Below are positions 44,278 to 53,602 of a DNA stretch of 64,000 nt, piece by piece (position 1 is the first letter of the stretch; every line of letters starts with the position of its first letter). This DNA comes from Pseudomonas taiwanensis DSM 21245 (GTDB taxonomy: Bacteria > Pseudomonadota > Gammaproteobacteria > Pseudomonadales > Pseudomonadaceae). The translations under genes and the position numbers were made by a program. The notes beneath the pieces are model-generated. The model worked only from the letters and a program-made list of their open reading frames with translations, ran no database searches and had not been told where the DNA came from. The stretch covers positions 62,001 to 126,000 of the forward strand of contig NZ_KE384450.1 of the NCBI RefSeq assembly GCF_000425785.1, written 5' to 3'.

Positions 44278-44361
44278 CTCGGCTCTTCGCGGGTAAACCG
44301 TTCCTACAGGTTCAATGCAACCCCTGACTGTAGGGGCGGGTTTACCCGCGGAGGGGCCAGG
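44278..44361. repeat. Pair of inverted putida-type REP elements
   Basis: The first copy contains cttcgcgggtaaaccgttcc and the second reads as its reverse complement (ggggcgggtttacccgcgga) about 50 bases later. The two match the abundant 35-bp REP of P. putida as I recall it. They fill the gap between the convergent HD oxygenase and GTPase genes. Confidence 0.85.
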
Positions 44362-44368
44362 GCGCCTC

Positions 44369-45733
44369 TCAAAATTGCGAAACCAGCGCCTCCAACTGTT
44401 CCTGCCGTTCAGCCTGATTCAGCTTCGCCCCCGGATTGAGGGTCGACCATTGCGGGTGCGCCCGCGCCTTGCTCAAGGCTTCTGGCAACTTGCCCTCGCG
44501 CCAGGCCTTTTCATCCAGCTCACCCAGGCGGATGCTGTCTTGCGCGGCATGCCCGCGGTTGTCCAACGCCACCATCAACTGCTGCTGACGCAAGGCCAGC
44601 AAGCGTAATACCGTGTCGTCCACGGTCAGCTCGCGCTTGCCCTTGAGCTTGCCCATCAACCGCGACCCATAGTTGCGCGCGGTCTGTAGCGCGCCTCCGG
44701 CTATTGCCCCGGCCAATGCCGCCGCGCCCAGGGTGAGGCCGCCAACCAGCAAATCGACTCCGGCACCGGCTGCAGCGCCGGCAGCCACGCCGCTGCCCAG
44801 GCGAACACCGAGTAATTTCAAGGTTTCGGGGTTGAACAGATCGTCACCCCAGCGGCCATCCAGTAATGGAAGTTCGCCCGCATGGGCATCCTCACGGCGG
44901 AAGGCATACAGCTTCAACAAGGCTTCGACGCAACGCTGTTCACGTTGACGTATATCTTGTCGCAGCGCCTCTATGGCTCGGGCTTCGGCGGCCGGCTCGG
45001 CCGCGACACTGCGGCGGCAGGCGGCGCAGTCCAACAGCAGTTCGGCGATCAGACGTTTGCCGCTTTGCTGGCGAGCCAGGCGCTGTGCCTGCTGGTCGTC
45101 GATCAAGCGCTGCAAGGCTGGGCGGGCCTCCTCCAACAACAGGGCCAGGCTTTCGTACAAGCGGCGTTCACCGTCTTCGGGCGGGGCCACGCTATCGAAC
45201 CGCACCAGTGCGTGCAGGCCCAGTCGGGCCAGGGCTTCACGCCACTGCGGTTCGCGGTGTTGGTGGCTGGCGACGAAGTTGAGCACGGGCAAAAGCGGCT
45301 TGCCACAGCCGGCCAACACCTCCAGTTCGTCTCGGTACTTGGCCAGCACCGGTTCGCGGGCGTCGATCACGTACAGACCGGCATTGCTGGCCAGCAACTG
45401 ACGCAGGACCTTGGCCTCCTGCTCGAAGCGCTGGCGCGCTTCGCTGCCCTGAAGAAACCGTTCCAGTCGGGCCGGGCCGTCGAGGCGCTCGCCGGGGCGT
45501 TCCAGGCGCTCCAGGTAGTCGAGCAGGGCGATGGCATCTTCGAGGCCCGGGGTGTCGTAGAGCTCAAGCAGCGGCTGGCCATCCACGGACAGGCGTGCGC
45601 CTTCGACGTGGCGGGTGGTGCTCGGTCGATGGGATACTTCGCCGAAGCCGACATCGCGGGTGAGGGTACGCAGCAATGAGGTCTTGCCCACATTGGTGTG
45701 GCCTACCACGGCCAGTTTCAATGGCTCAGTCAT
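44369..45733 (-). CDS. GTPase with DUF3482 domain
   Basis: 454 residues. An Era/TrmE-like G domain occupies the first 200 residues: G1 GHTNVGKTS (11-19), switch Thr near 40, G3 DTPG (60-63). The G4 NKxD motif is not recognisable; the expected position reads LPVLNFVASHQH, which may weaken guanine specificity. A cysteine pair follows (LLDCAACRR). The C-terminal half contains a Gly/Ala-rich stretch (GSGVAAGAAAGAGVDLLVGGLTLGAAALAGAIAGGAL) that could insert in membranes. It overlaps its upstream partner, the DUF2868 gene, by 8 bp. No experimental role is known to me. Confidence 0.85.
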   Translation of the reverse strand: MTEPLKLAVVGHTNVGKTSLLRTLTRDVGFGEVSHRPSTTRHVEGARLSVDGQPLLELYDTPGLEDAIALLDYLERLERPGERLDGPARLERFLQGSEARQRFEQEAKVLRQLLASNAGLYVIDAREPVLAKYRDELEVLAGCGKPLLPVLNFVASHQHREPQWREALARLGLHALVRFDSVAPPEDGERRLYESLALLLEEARPALQRLIDDQQAQRLARQQSGKRLIAELLLDCAACRRSVAAEPAAEARAIEALRQDIRQREQRCVEALLKLYAFRREDAHAGELPLLDGRWGDDLFNPETLKLLGVRLGSGVAAGAAAGAGVDLLVGGLTLGAAALAGAIAGGALQTARNYGSRLMGKLKGKRELTVDDTVLRLLALRQQQLMVALDNRGHAAQDSIRLGELDEKAWREGKLPEALSKARAHPQWSTLNPGAKLNQAERQEQLEALVSQF

Positions 45734-47117
45734 GGCCTTGCTCCAGCCAGGTCAGGGGCGAAGTGTCGGCGTGTGGCAGGCCCAGGCGATCCAGGGCTTC
45801 ATGCCAGTCGCCCAGTCGTTCGGCATCCAGTGCCTCGCCCGGTGCTGCTTGCAGCAGCCAGATGCGCGTGGCCCCGGCATTGCGTGCCAACTCGGCAAGC
45901 AAGGCGAGGCTGCCGCGGTCCGGCGAGCGGCGGGGGTCGCAGGCGACGGCCAGGCGGGCCGGGGGGAAACGGCTCAACTGTTCGAGCAGGCGGTTGCGCG
46001 ACTCGCGGCTGTCGAGCACGCCAGCATCGGTGACGGCCTTGGGCAAGACGGGAGGCCAGGGGCGCTGGTCATCGAGCTCCAGCCCTACCAGCAGCGCGCC
46101 GCCATTGCCGCGCTGAGAGTGGCCCGCTTCGAAGTGCGGCAGGGTGTCGGGGGCAGCATCCTGCACACCGATACGCTCGCTACGAGGCATCAGCACTTCG
46201 CGCAGTTGCGCATAGCCTGGCAAACTCAAGTCCAGGGTCAGGCGTTCGCGACCCTGGCGCCAACGCCACAGGCAAAGCCCGGCCAGTAATAGCCGAGGGA
46301 GCAGGCCATAGACCAGCACCACGCCTAGCAACCAGCTGGCCCAGGCCTGACGAGCGACCTCCAGGGCCGGTAGTGTGTCGCCGCTGGCTCGAATCATGGT
46401 TTCGTCTGGCGTGGCGAAGCCCAGAAGCGAGGGCAGGGCACCCAGTACCTGGGTCAGGTGAATGAATGGCTCGGCGGCCAGCAAGGTGGTTTCCCAGACG
46501 AAGCCATAGCGTCGGGTGGCGAGCAAGGCGAGCAGCATCCCCAAGGCGCTTAGCATTGCCAGCAGCCATAGTCCGTGCACCAGCAGGCCAAGCAGCCAGC
46601 GATTCAGGCGTTGGCGTTGCAGCAGCACCATCAGGGCGGGCGCCAGATGCGCGGCCTTGGCATCGCGAGCGAAGCGCTCACTGAGCCAGAGCCAGAGGCG
46701 CCCAAGGCTGGCGCCATGTTCACCGCTCAGGGTGAAGCCAACAGCCCAGCCCACCAACATCAGCAGGTTCAGCCCGAGCAGGCTGCCCAGCGCCCAGAAC
46801 ACATTCACCGCCCGCTGGCCATCACCCAAGGCCGCCAGCGCCAGGCCAGCGCCGCTGAATACAGCCATCAGCAGCAGAGCCAGCAGCGCCAGGCGGGCGC
46901 CTTGCTTCCAGTGGTGCAAGGCAGCGGTCATGCCATCGCGCTCGGCAAGGAACAAGGCGCGGCGCTCGATGCGCACCGCCAGGTCGCCGCCTTGCTGGCG
47001 GGCGTGTCGGTTGGCTTCCTGGTCCTCCAGGGGGCCGGCGTGTTCCTCGCGCAGGCGCACCGCTTCGGTGAGCCAGCGCTTGTCGAGTTCGGTCGGTCCA
47101 GTCACAAGGTCTTCCAT
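45726..47117 (-). CDS. DUF2868 membrane protein, partner of the DUF3482 GTPase
   Basis: About 463 residues from ATG 47117. Membrane helices lie at about 75-100, 107-135, 175-210 and 260-300, and a cytoplasmic tail (about 320-463) carries the segment LLVGLELDDQRPWPPVLPKAV and a Rossmann-like ending (PPARLAVACDPRRSPDRGSLALLAELARNAG). It matches the DUF2868 family, which is found with a DUF3482 GTPase. The two are translationally coupled by an 8-bp overlap. It is divergent from folA. Confidence 0.8.
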   Translation of the reverse strand: MEDLVTGPTELDKRWLTEAVRLREEHAGPLEDQEANRHARQQGGDLAVRIERRALFLAERDGMTAALHHWKQGARLALLALLLMAVFSGAGLALAALGDGQRAVNVFWALGSLLGLNLLMLVGWAVGFTLSGEHGASLGRLWLWLSERFARDAKAAHLAPALMVLLQRQRLNRWLLGLLVHGLWLLAMLSALGMLLALLATRRYGFVWETTLLAAEPFIHLTQVLGALPSLLGFATPDETMIRASGDTLPALEVARQAWASWLLGVVLVYGLLPRLLLAGLCLWRWRQGRERLTLDLSLPGYAQLREVLMPRSERIGVQDAAPDTLPHFEAGHSQRGNGGALLVGLELDDQRPWPPVLPKAVTDAGVLDSRESRNRLLEQLSRFPPARLAVACDPRRSPDRGSLALLAELARNAGATRIWLLQAAPGEALDAERLGDWHEALDRLGLPHADTSPLTWLEQGHD

Positions 47118-47171
47118 TGCACGGTTCAGGGCAGAAGCATAACCCACGGCGGGTTTGCTATCCTCGCCGGC

Positions 47172-47690
47172 ATGACTACCTCACTCCCCCTCAGCCTGAT
47201 CGCGGCGCTCGCCGAGAACCGTGTGATCGGCATCGACAATTCCATGCCCTGGCATCTGCCGGGGGATTTCAAGTATTTCAAGGCCACCACCCTGGGCAAG
47301 CCGATCATCATGGGGCGCAAGACCTGGGATTCTCTGGGGCGGCCGCTGCCGGGGCGCTTGAACATCGTCGTCAGCCGCCAACCTGGCCTGCAGCTGGCGG
47401 GTGCCGAGGTGTTCGCTTCGCTGGAAGCGGCGTTGGCCCGTGCCGAGCAGTGGGCGCGTGAGCAGGGCGTCGATGAGCTCATGCTGATCGGCGGGGCGCA
47501 GCTGTATGGGCAGGCGCTCGAAAAGGGGCTGGTCAGCCGGATGTACCTGACCCGGGTGGAGCTGTCTCCGCAAGGGGACGCGTGGTTCCCCGAGTTCGAC
47601 AAGGCGCAGTGGGCTCTGCGCTCGAGCGATCCGCAACCCGCAGAGGGCCAGGGGCCGGCGTACCATTTCGAGGTCTGGGAGAAGGCCTGA
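47172..47690 (+). CDS. folA: Dihydrofolate reductase
   Basis: 172 residues from ATG 47172. The motifs are standard: LIAALAENRVIGIDNSMPWHLPGDFKYFK with the catalytic acidic residue (Asp near 32), IIMGRKTWDSLGRPLPGRLNIVVSR for NADPH binding, and LMLIGGAQLYGQAL. It reduces dihydrofolate made by ThyA back to tetrahydrofolate. It is a single gene divergent from the DUF2868 gene. Confidence 0.95.
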   Translation: MTTSLPLSLIAALAENRVIGIDNSMPWHLPGDFKYFKATTLGKPIIMGRKTWDSLGRPLPGRLNIVVSRQPGLQLAGAEVFASLEAALARAEQWAREQGVDELMLIGGAQLYGQALEKGLVSRMYLTRVELSPQGDAWFPEFDKAQWALRSSDPQPAEGQGPAYHFEVWEKA

Positions 47691-47724
47691 GGGTTGGGCT
47701 TTCGGTCTTGTGACGGGGCTATGG

Positions 47725-47760
47725 CCTACACCCCCCCCCCTACATCAATGGCGGTGTAGG
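47725..47760. repeat. Hairpin with C10 tract in its loop, between folA and tcyP
   Basis: CCTACACC (47725-47732) and GGTGTAGG (47753-47760) pair with a loop containing the rest of an uninterrupted run of ten C (47731-47740). It separates two convergent genes and is probably a terminator; the homopolymer is prone to slippage. Confidence 0.6.
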
Positions 47761-47793
47761 GGCGGTTCGCGGGCGATCAGCGCTATGAACGGC

Positions 47794-49185
47794 TCAGGAG
47801 TGACTCAGCTCTGCATGCTGATCACCTGCCAGCACATCCTTGTTGGTCTCTTTCAGTAGCTGACTGGTCACCACACCAGCAGTCATCGAGCCATTCACGT
47901 TCAGCGCCGTGCGGCCCATGTCGATCAGCGGCTCGACCGAAATCAGCAGCGCCACCAACTCCACTGGCAGTCCCATGGCCGGCAGCACGATCAGCGCCGC
48001 GAAGGTCGCACCGCCGCCGACGCCGGCAACGCCTGCCGAACTCAAGGTAACGATGGCCACCAGCGTGGCGATCCACAGGGGGTCGAAGGTGTCGATGCCC
48101 ACGGCGGGTGCCACCATCACCGCGAGCATCGCTGGATAGAGACCGGCGCAGCCGTTCTGGCCGATGGTCGCACCGAACGAGGCGCTGAAGCTGGCGATCG
48201 ACTGCGGTACGCCCAAACGGCGAGTTTGCGCTTCGATGTTGAGCGGGATGCTGGCTGCACTGGAGCGGCTGGTGAAGGCGAAGGTGAGCACCGGCCAGAC
48301 CTTGCGCAAGAAGCGCAGCGGGCTGACGCCGGTCATGGCAAGGATGATACCGTGGACCACGAACATCAGGCCCAGGCCGATGTACGACACCAGTACGAAG
48401 CTGCCCAACTTGAGGATGTCCTCCAGGTTGGAGCTCGCCACTACCTTGGTCATCAGGGCCAATACGCCGTAGGGCGTCAGTTTCATTACCAGGCGCACCA
48501 GGCGCATTACCCAAGCCTGTAGGGTGTCGATGGCCGACAGGGCGCGCTGGCCTTTTTCAGCGTTGTCCTTGATCAGCTCGAGCGCGGCAAGGCCGACGAA
48601 CACGGCGAAGATCACCACACTGATGATCGAGGTTGGTTTGGCCCGGGCCAAGTCGCCCACCGGGTTGCTGGGGATGAACGAAAGCAACAACTGCGGGATG
48701 TTGAGGTCGGCGACCTTGCCTGCATAGTCGCTGTGGATGGCTTGCAGGCGCGCGCTCTCTTGGGCGCCAGCTACCAGGCCCTCGGCGCTAAGGCCGAACA
48801 GGTTGGTCAGGGCGATACCGATCAGTGCTGCGATGGCCGTGGTCAGCAGCAGCGTGCCGATGCTCAGCACACTGATGCGACCCAGCGAAGAGGCATTGTG
48901 CAGGCGAGCCACTGCGCTGAGGATCGAGGCGAAGATCAGCGGCATGACGATCATCTGTAGCAAGCCAACGTAGCCGTTGCCGACCAGATCGAGCCAGCCC
49001 AGAGTGGCTTTGAGAACCGGGTGACCTGCACCGTAGACAGTGTGCAGCGCCAGGCCGAAGACCACGCCTAGCACCAGCCCCAGCAAGACTTTCTTCGCCA
49101 GGCTCCAGTCGGTGCGGCGGGTTTGTGCCAGGCCCAGCAACAAGGCCAGGAATGCCAGCAGGTTGAGTAACAGCGGCAGATTCAT
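47794..49185 (-). CDS. tcyP: L-cystine:cation symporter (TcyP/YdjN type)
   Basis: 463 residues from ATG 49185 (GGAG site upstream). It is in the dicarboxylate/amino acid:cation symporter family with eight membrane helices and two re-entrant loops. The substrate-binding serine-rich hairpin (TFAFTSRSSAASIPLN) and MGRTALNVNGSMTAG are present. The N-terminal LLALAQTRRTDWSLAKKVLLGLVLG is the TcyP type rather than GltP. It imports cystine as a sulfur source, in keeping with the sulfur operon elsewhere in the window. It is divergent from pchP. Confidence 0.85.
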   Translation of the reverse strand: MNLPLLLNLLAFLALLLGLAQTRRTDWSLAKKVLLGLVLGVVFGLALHTVYGAGHPVLKATLGWLDLVGNGYVGLLQMIVMPLIFASILSAVARLHNASSLGRISVLSIGTLLLTTAIAALIGIALTNLFGLSAEGLVAGAQESARLQAIHSDYAGKVADLNIPQLLLSFIPSNPVGDLARAKPTSIISVVIFAVFVGLAALELIKDNAEKGQRALSAIDTLQAWVMRLVRLVMKLTPYGVLALMTKVVASSNLEDILKLGSFVLVSYIGLGLMFVVHGIILAMTGVSPLRFLRKVWPVLTFAFTSRSSAASIPLNIEAQTRRLGVPQSIASFSASFGATIGQNGCAGLYPAMLAVMVAPAVGIDTFDPLWIATLVAIVTLSSAGVAGVGGGATFAALIVLPAMGLPVELVALLISVEPLIDMGRTALNVNGSMTAGVVTSQLLKETNKDVLAGDQHAELSHS

Positions 49186-49426
49186 TGAAGCTCCAGGAAA
49201 AAGCAGAAGAGGCATCGCCTCTGTGAGCGATTGCGAACAGAAATGCTAACAGCCTGAAAACAAACGAATTTATATCTAAAAGTAATTTGGATAGTCGCTA
49301 ATGGAATAACACTGTGTCGCTGGTGGCAATCAACACGGCGTTTGCAGCTGTGTGAAGGTCGTTGTGGGCCTGGGGTCTTGTTGCTTCCTGAACTAGTTTT
49401 CTTCGGTCATTTCAGGAGATCCGCAC

Positions 49427-50482
49427 ATGAAGTTCGCTCCGAAAGCTCTGGCCATCGGCCTTTCTTTGTTATTCAGTGTCGAAACCTGGGCCACCGAGCT
49501 CAAGCATTGGCCGGCCGAGGCGGCCAAACAGCTCGATTCGATGATTGCCGCCAACGCCCACAAGGGTAATTACGCGGTGTTCGACATGGACAACACCAGC
49601 TACCGCTTCGACCTTGAGGAGTCGCTGTTGCCGTTCATGGAGAACAAGGGGCTGCTCACCCGCGACAAGCTCGACCCTTCCCTCAAGCTGATCCCGTTCA
49701 AGGACACCGCCGAGCACAAGGAAAGCTTGTTCAGCTACTACTACCGCTTGTGCGAAATCGACGACATGGTCTGCTACCCCTGGGTGGCGCAGGTGTTCTC
49801 CGGGTTCACCTTGAAAGAGCTGAAGGTCCAGGTCGATGAGCTGATGGCCTTGGGCAAGCCGATTCCCAGCACCTATTTCGAAGGCGACCAGGTAAAAGCC
49901 ATCGAGGTACAGCCGCCCAAGGTGTTCACCGGGCAGACCGAGCTGTACAACAAGTTGATGGAGAACGGTATCGAGGTGTACGTGATCTCGGCCGCCTCGG
50001 AAGAGCTGGTACGCATGGTGGCTTCAGACCCCAAGTACGGCTACAACGTGAAGCCTGAGAACGTCATTGGCGTGAGCCTGCTGCTCAAAGATCGTGCAAA
50101 CGGCCAGCTGACCACCGCGCGCAAACAGATTACCGAGGGGAAATACGATGCCAAGGCCAACGAGGGCCTGGAACTGACGCCTTACCTGTGGACCCCTGCC
50201 ACCTGGATGGCGGGCAAGCAGGCGGCGATTCTCACCTATATCGACCAGTGGAAGAAGCCAGTGCTGGTGGGCGGCGACACCCCGACGAGCGATGGCTACA
50301 TGCAGTTCCATGGGGTGGATGTGAACAAGGGTGGAATCCACCTGTGGATAAACCGCAAGGCCAAGTACATGGACCAGCTCAACGGGATGATCTCGAAGAA
50401 CGCGGCGGCGCAGGCCAAGGAAGGCCTGCCGGTGACGGCGGACAAGAACTGGGTGATCGTGACGCCGGAGCAGATTCAGTAA
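49427..50482 (+). CDS. pchP: Phosphorylcholine phosphatase
   Basis: 351 residues with a signal peptide (about 1-22, ending VETWAT). The HAD motif FDMDNTSYRF holds the nucleophile; the other motifs are YVISAASEELVRMV and LVGGDTPTSDGYM. This matches P. aeruginosa PchP (PA5292), a periplasmic enzyme releasing choline from phosphorylcholine. The ATG follows AGGAG. It is followed by a bidirectional terminator facing ilvD. Confidence 0.92.
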   Translation: MKFAPKALAIGLSLLFSVETWATELKHWPAEAAKQLDSMIAANAHKGNYAVFDMDNTSYRFDLEESLLPFMENKGLLTRDKLDPSLKLIPFKDTAEHKESLFSYYYRLCEIDDMVCYPWVAQVFSGFTLKELKVQVDELMALGKPIPSTYFEGDQVKAIEVQPPKVFTGQTELYNKLMENGIEVYVISAASEELVRMVASDPKYGYNVKPENVIGVSLLLKDRANGQLTTARKQITEGKYDAKANEGLELTPYLWTPATWMAGKQAAILTYIDQWKKPVLVGGDTPTSDGYMQFHGVDVNKGGIHLWINRKAKYMDQLNGMISKNAAAQAKEGLPVTADKNWVIVTPEQIQ

Positions 50483-50558
50483 GGGGCAGACCCACTCCAT
50501 CGCTGGCCAGTCAGCGCCGACAGAGGGTGACGCACCCTATGTCGAGGCCTTGGCAGGC

Positions 50559-50592
50559 AAAAAAAACCGGCGCACCAAGCGCCGGTTTTTTT
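50559..50592. terminator. Bidirectional terminator between pchP and ilvD
   Basis: ACCGGCGC and GCGCCGGT pair around CACCAA, with A8 on one side and T7 on the other, so it can terminate both convergent genes. Confidence 0.92.
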
Positions 50593-50603
50593 GCCGCGGA
50601 GCC

Positions 50604-52445
50604 TTACAGCCCTTCGAGCATCGCTTTGTTGCGCACAGCACCCTTGTCGGCACTGGTCGCCAGCAACGCATAGGCCTTCAGTGCGGTAGTGACCTTACGG
50701 GGACGCGCTTCGACCGGCTTCCAACCCTTCTTGTCCTGCTCGACGCGGCGCTCGGCCAGCTCTTGGTCACTGACCAGCAGGTTGATCGAACGGTTGGGGA
50801 TGTCGATCAGAATCTTGTCGCCATCGCGCACCAGGCCAATTGCACCACCGGCAGCCGCCTCTGGCGAGGCGTGGCCGATCGACAGGCCCGAGGTACCGCC
50901 AGAGAAGCGGCCGTCGGTGAGCAGGGCGCAGGCTTTGCCCAGGCCCTTGGACTTCAGGTACGAAGTCGGGTAGAGCATTTCCTGCATGCCCGGGCCGCCT
51001 TTCGGGCCTTCGTAGCGGATGATGACGACGTCACCGGCTTTCACTTCGTCGGCGAGGATGCCGCGAACGGCGCTGTCCTGGCTTTCGAAGATCTTCGCGG
51101 TGCCTTCGAACACGTGGATCGACTCGTCGACACCGGCAGTCTTCACCACGCAGCCGTCGAGGGCGATGTTGCCGTACAGCACGGCCAGGCCGCCTTCTTG
51201 CGAGTAAGCGTGCTCGACGCTACGGATGCAGCCTTCGGCGCGGTCGTCGTCCAGGGTTTCCCAGCGGGTCGACTGGCTGAACGCGGTCTGCGTCGGAATG
51301 CCCGCCGGACCTGCCTTGAAGAAGGTGTGCACGGCTTCGTCATCGGTCTGGGTGATGTCCCACTTGGCGATGGCTTCTTCCATGCTGCGGCTGTGCACGG
51401 TCGGCAGGTCGGTGTGCAGCAGGCCGCCACGGGCCAGCGAACCGAGGATGCTGAAGATGCCGCCAGCGCGGTGGACGTCTTCCATGTGGTACTTCTGGAT
51501 GTTCGGCGCCACTTTGCACAGTTGCGGCACCTTGCGGGACAGGCGATCGATGTCACGCAGGTCGAAGGCCACTTCGGCCTCCTGGGCCGCGGCCAGCAAG
51601 TGCAGGATGGTGTTGGTCGAACCCCCCATGGCGATGTCCAGCATCATGGCGTTCTCGAACGCCTTGAAGTTGGCGATGTTGCGCGGCAGTACCGAATCAT
51701 CGTTCTCGCCGTAGTAACGCTTGCACAGCTCGACGATGGTGCGGCCAGCGGTGAGGAACAGCTGTTCGCGGTCGGAGTGGGTAGCCAGGGTCGAACCGTT
51801 GCCCGGCAGGGCCAAGCCCAGGGCTTCGGTCAGGCAGTTCATTGAGTTGGCGGTGAACATACCGGAGCAGGAACCGCAGGTCGGACAGGCGCTGCGTTCA
51901 TATTCGGCGACTTTTTCGTCGCTGGCCGACGAGTCGGCGGCGATGACCATGGCGTCGACCAGGTCCAGGCCGTGGCTGGCGAGCTTGGTCTTGCCGGCTT
52001 CCATTGGGCCGCCGGAGACGAAGATCACCGGGATGTTGAGGCGCAGGGCGGCCATCAGCATGCCGGGGGTGATCTTGTCGCAGTTGGAAATACACACGAT
52101 GGCATCGGCGCAGTGGGCGTTGACCATGTACTCCACGGCGTCGGCGATGATCTCGCGGCTCGGCAGCGAGTACAGCATGCCGTCGTGGCCCATGGCGATG
52201 CCGTCGTCGACCGCGATGGTGTTGAACTCCTTGGCCACGCCACCGGCGCGCTCGATTTCGCGGGCGACCAGCTGGCCCAGGTCCTTCAGGTGCACATGGC
52301 CCGGGACGAACTGGGTGAATGAGTTGGCGATGGCGATGATCGGTTTCTTGAAGTCTTCGTCTTTCATCCCGGTGGCGCGCCACAGGGCGCGGGCGCCGGC
52401 CATGTTGCGGCCTTGGGTGGATGTCTTGGAACGATAATCAGGCAT
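50604..52445 (-). CDS. ilvD: Dihydroxy-acid dehydratase
   Basis: 613 residues. The Fe-S cluster cysteines are in ISNCDKITPGM and CPTCGSCSGMFTANSMNCL. The C-terminal domain has GRFSGGTSGLSIGHASPEAA, the substrate/Mg region. It forms 2-oxo acids for valine, isoleucine and leucine and follows IlvA and the acetohydroxyacid steps. The ATG at 52445 is preceded by CAGGAG. The long upstream gap may hold its leader. Confidence 0.97.
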   Translation of the reverse strand: MPDYRSKTSTQGRNMAGARALWRATGMKDEDFKKPIIAIANSFTQFVPGHVHLKDLGQLVAREIERAGGVAKEFNTIAVDDGIAMGHDGMLYSLPSREIIADAVEYMVNAHCADAIVCISNCDKITPGMLMAALRLNIPVIFVSGGPMEAGKTKLASHGLDLVDAMVIAADSSASDEKVAEYERSACPTCGSCSGMFTANSMNCLTEALGLALPGNGSTLATHSDREQLFLTAGRTIVELCKRYYGENDDSVLPRNIANFKAFENAMMLDIAMGGSTNTILHLLAAAQEAEVAFDLRDIDRLSRKVPQLCKVAPNIQKYHMEDVHRAGGIFSILGSLARGGLLHTDLPTVHSRSMEEAIAKWDITQTDDEAVHTFFKAGPAGIPTQTAFSQSTRWETLDDDRAEGCIRSVEHAYSQEGGLAVLYGNIALDGCVVKTAGVDESIHVFEGTAKIFESQDSAVRGILADEVKAGDVVIIRYEGPKGGPGMQEMLYPTSYLKSKGLGKACALLTDGRFSGGTSGLSIGHASPEAAAGGAIGLVRDGDKILIDIPNRSINLLVSDQELAERRVEQDKKGWKPVEARPRKVTTALKAYALLATSADKGAVRNKAMLEGL

Positions 52446-52924
52446 GAAGCACTCCTGGCGGCTGAATCAGGTCACAAAAAGGGGAGTGAGCTTCTCTTGT
52501 CCTTTGCGCCGCAGGCCGGTTGCCACTGGCACGGATGAGGCCGAAGACACTGCGGGATCGCCGCATGTTCGACCAGAGCTCATAAACCCGCCGGGGATGA
52601 CTGGCGATGAATAGGTCGATTCTACACCGCTGGCGCCGCGAGGGAATGGCGATGTGTCTGGGCGGTGACTTTGACCGAATGGCCGGTCGTTTGTAGGACC
52701 GTTCTGAAATGCCTCCGGAGGGGCTGACACACCCAGCCTGGCTACCTATGATCCGCCGCGCCGCATGTGCGGCTTCACGAGAAATGACCTCAATGGACCT
52801 TCCCAGTTTCAGTTCGTACAGAACCTGCAAATTGGCACTGAGCGCGCCGTCGCCAGGGCTGCCGAGGGCTTGAGTCCGTATGACTGAGGTCTGCGGGCGC
52901 CTGGCGCGGCGTCTGGAGAACCTC
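52446..52924. other. Long intergenic region, ilvD / MgtE-like gene
   Basis: About 480 bases between divergent genes, without a convincing open frame. A GCCGC/GCGGC hairpin lies at 52760-52773, and a GC-rich leader precedes the MgtE-like gene. No riboswitch I know (M-box, fluoride, Mn) could be matched by eye. Promoters for both genes should lie here, but none is clear. Confidence 0.5.
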
Positions 52925-53581
52925 ATGCAACATCCAATCGATAACGACACCCTGCACCTGGACACCCGTGCAGCCCTCGAAGCAGAGCGGCGCGAAGCGA
53001 CCGAAGACATTCACAAAGGCGCGTCGATCACCAATCATGTCGGCAACCTGCGGGATGCAACCCTTGGGCTGCTCTACCGCAAGCGCGTGCTATGGCTGGT
53101 GGTGCTGGTTTTCGGAAACCTGTTTTCCGGGGCTGGCATCGCGGCCTTTGAAGAAACCATCGCTGCCAACATCGCCCTGGTGTTCTTCCTACCCCTGCTT
53201 GTGGACAGCGGCGGTAATGCGGGGGCCCAGTCTGCAACGCTGATAGTGCGGGGGCTGGCGACCGGCGAAGTGGTCATGCGCGACTGGTGGCGGATGCTGG
53301 TCCGTGAGCTTGGTGTCGCTTTGGCACTTGGATGCACCATGGCATTGGCGGTGGCGTCGTTGGGCTTGTTGCGCGGAGGGCCGCTGATTGCCCTGGTGGT
53401 GGCCAGCAGCATGGTCGTGATCGTGCTGGTCGGTAGTCTGATCGGTATGAGCTTGCCGTTCCTGCTCAGCCGCTTCAGGCTCGACCCGGCCACAGCGAGT
53501 GGGCCGCTCATCACATCAATTGCCGATGCGGTGGGGGTGATGGTGTATTTCGGGGTTGCTTCGTTCGTTCTGGGCGTCTGA
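52925..53581 (+). CDS. MgtE-like magnesium transporter membrane domain (short form)
   Basis: 218 residues from ATG 52925, where a GGAGA site is well placed (52880 would add 15 residues without one). The part EAERREATEDIHKGASITNHVG matches the plug helix that follows the CBS domains in MgtE. Then five membrane helices carry the pore signature VDSGGNAGAQSATLIVRGLATGEV. The whole N-terminal Mg-sensing and CBS region is absent. Mg or other divalent transport is likely, but the gating parts are missing. Short MgtE-like proteins occur in pseudomonads. Confidence 0.8.
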   Translation: MQHPIDNDTLHLDTRAALEAERREATEDIHKGASITNHVGNLRDATLGLLYRKRVLWLVVLVFGNLFSGAGIAAFEETIAANIALVFFLPLLVDSGGNAGAQSATLIVRGLATGEVVMRDWWRMLVRELGVALALGCTMALAVASLGLLRGGPLIALVVASSMVVIVLVGSLIGMSLPFLLSRFRLDPATASGPLITSIADAVGVMVYFGVASFVLGV

Positions 53582-53602
53582 GACGCAGCGACCGATTCTT
53601 GA

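Noticed and set aside
52700..52924. Mg-sensing riboswitch (M-box) before the MgtE-like gene
   Set aside because: I could not match the known M-box core by eye; only an unassigned hairpin is visible, so it is reported as unexplained leader only.
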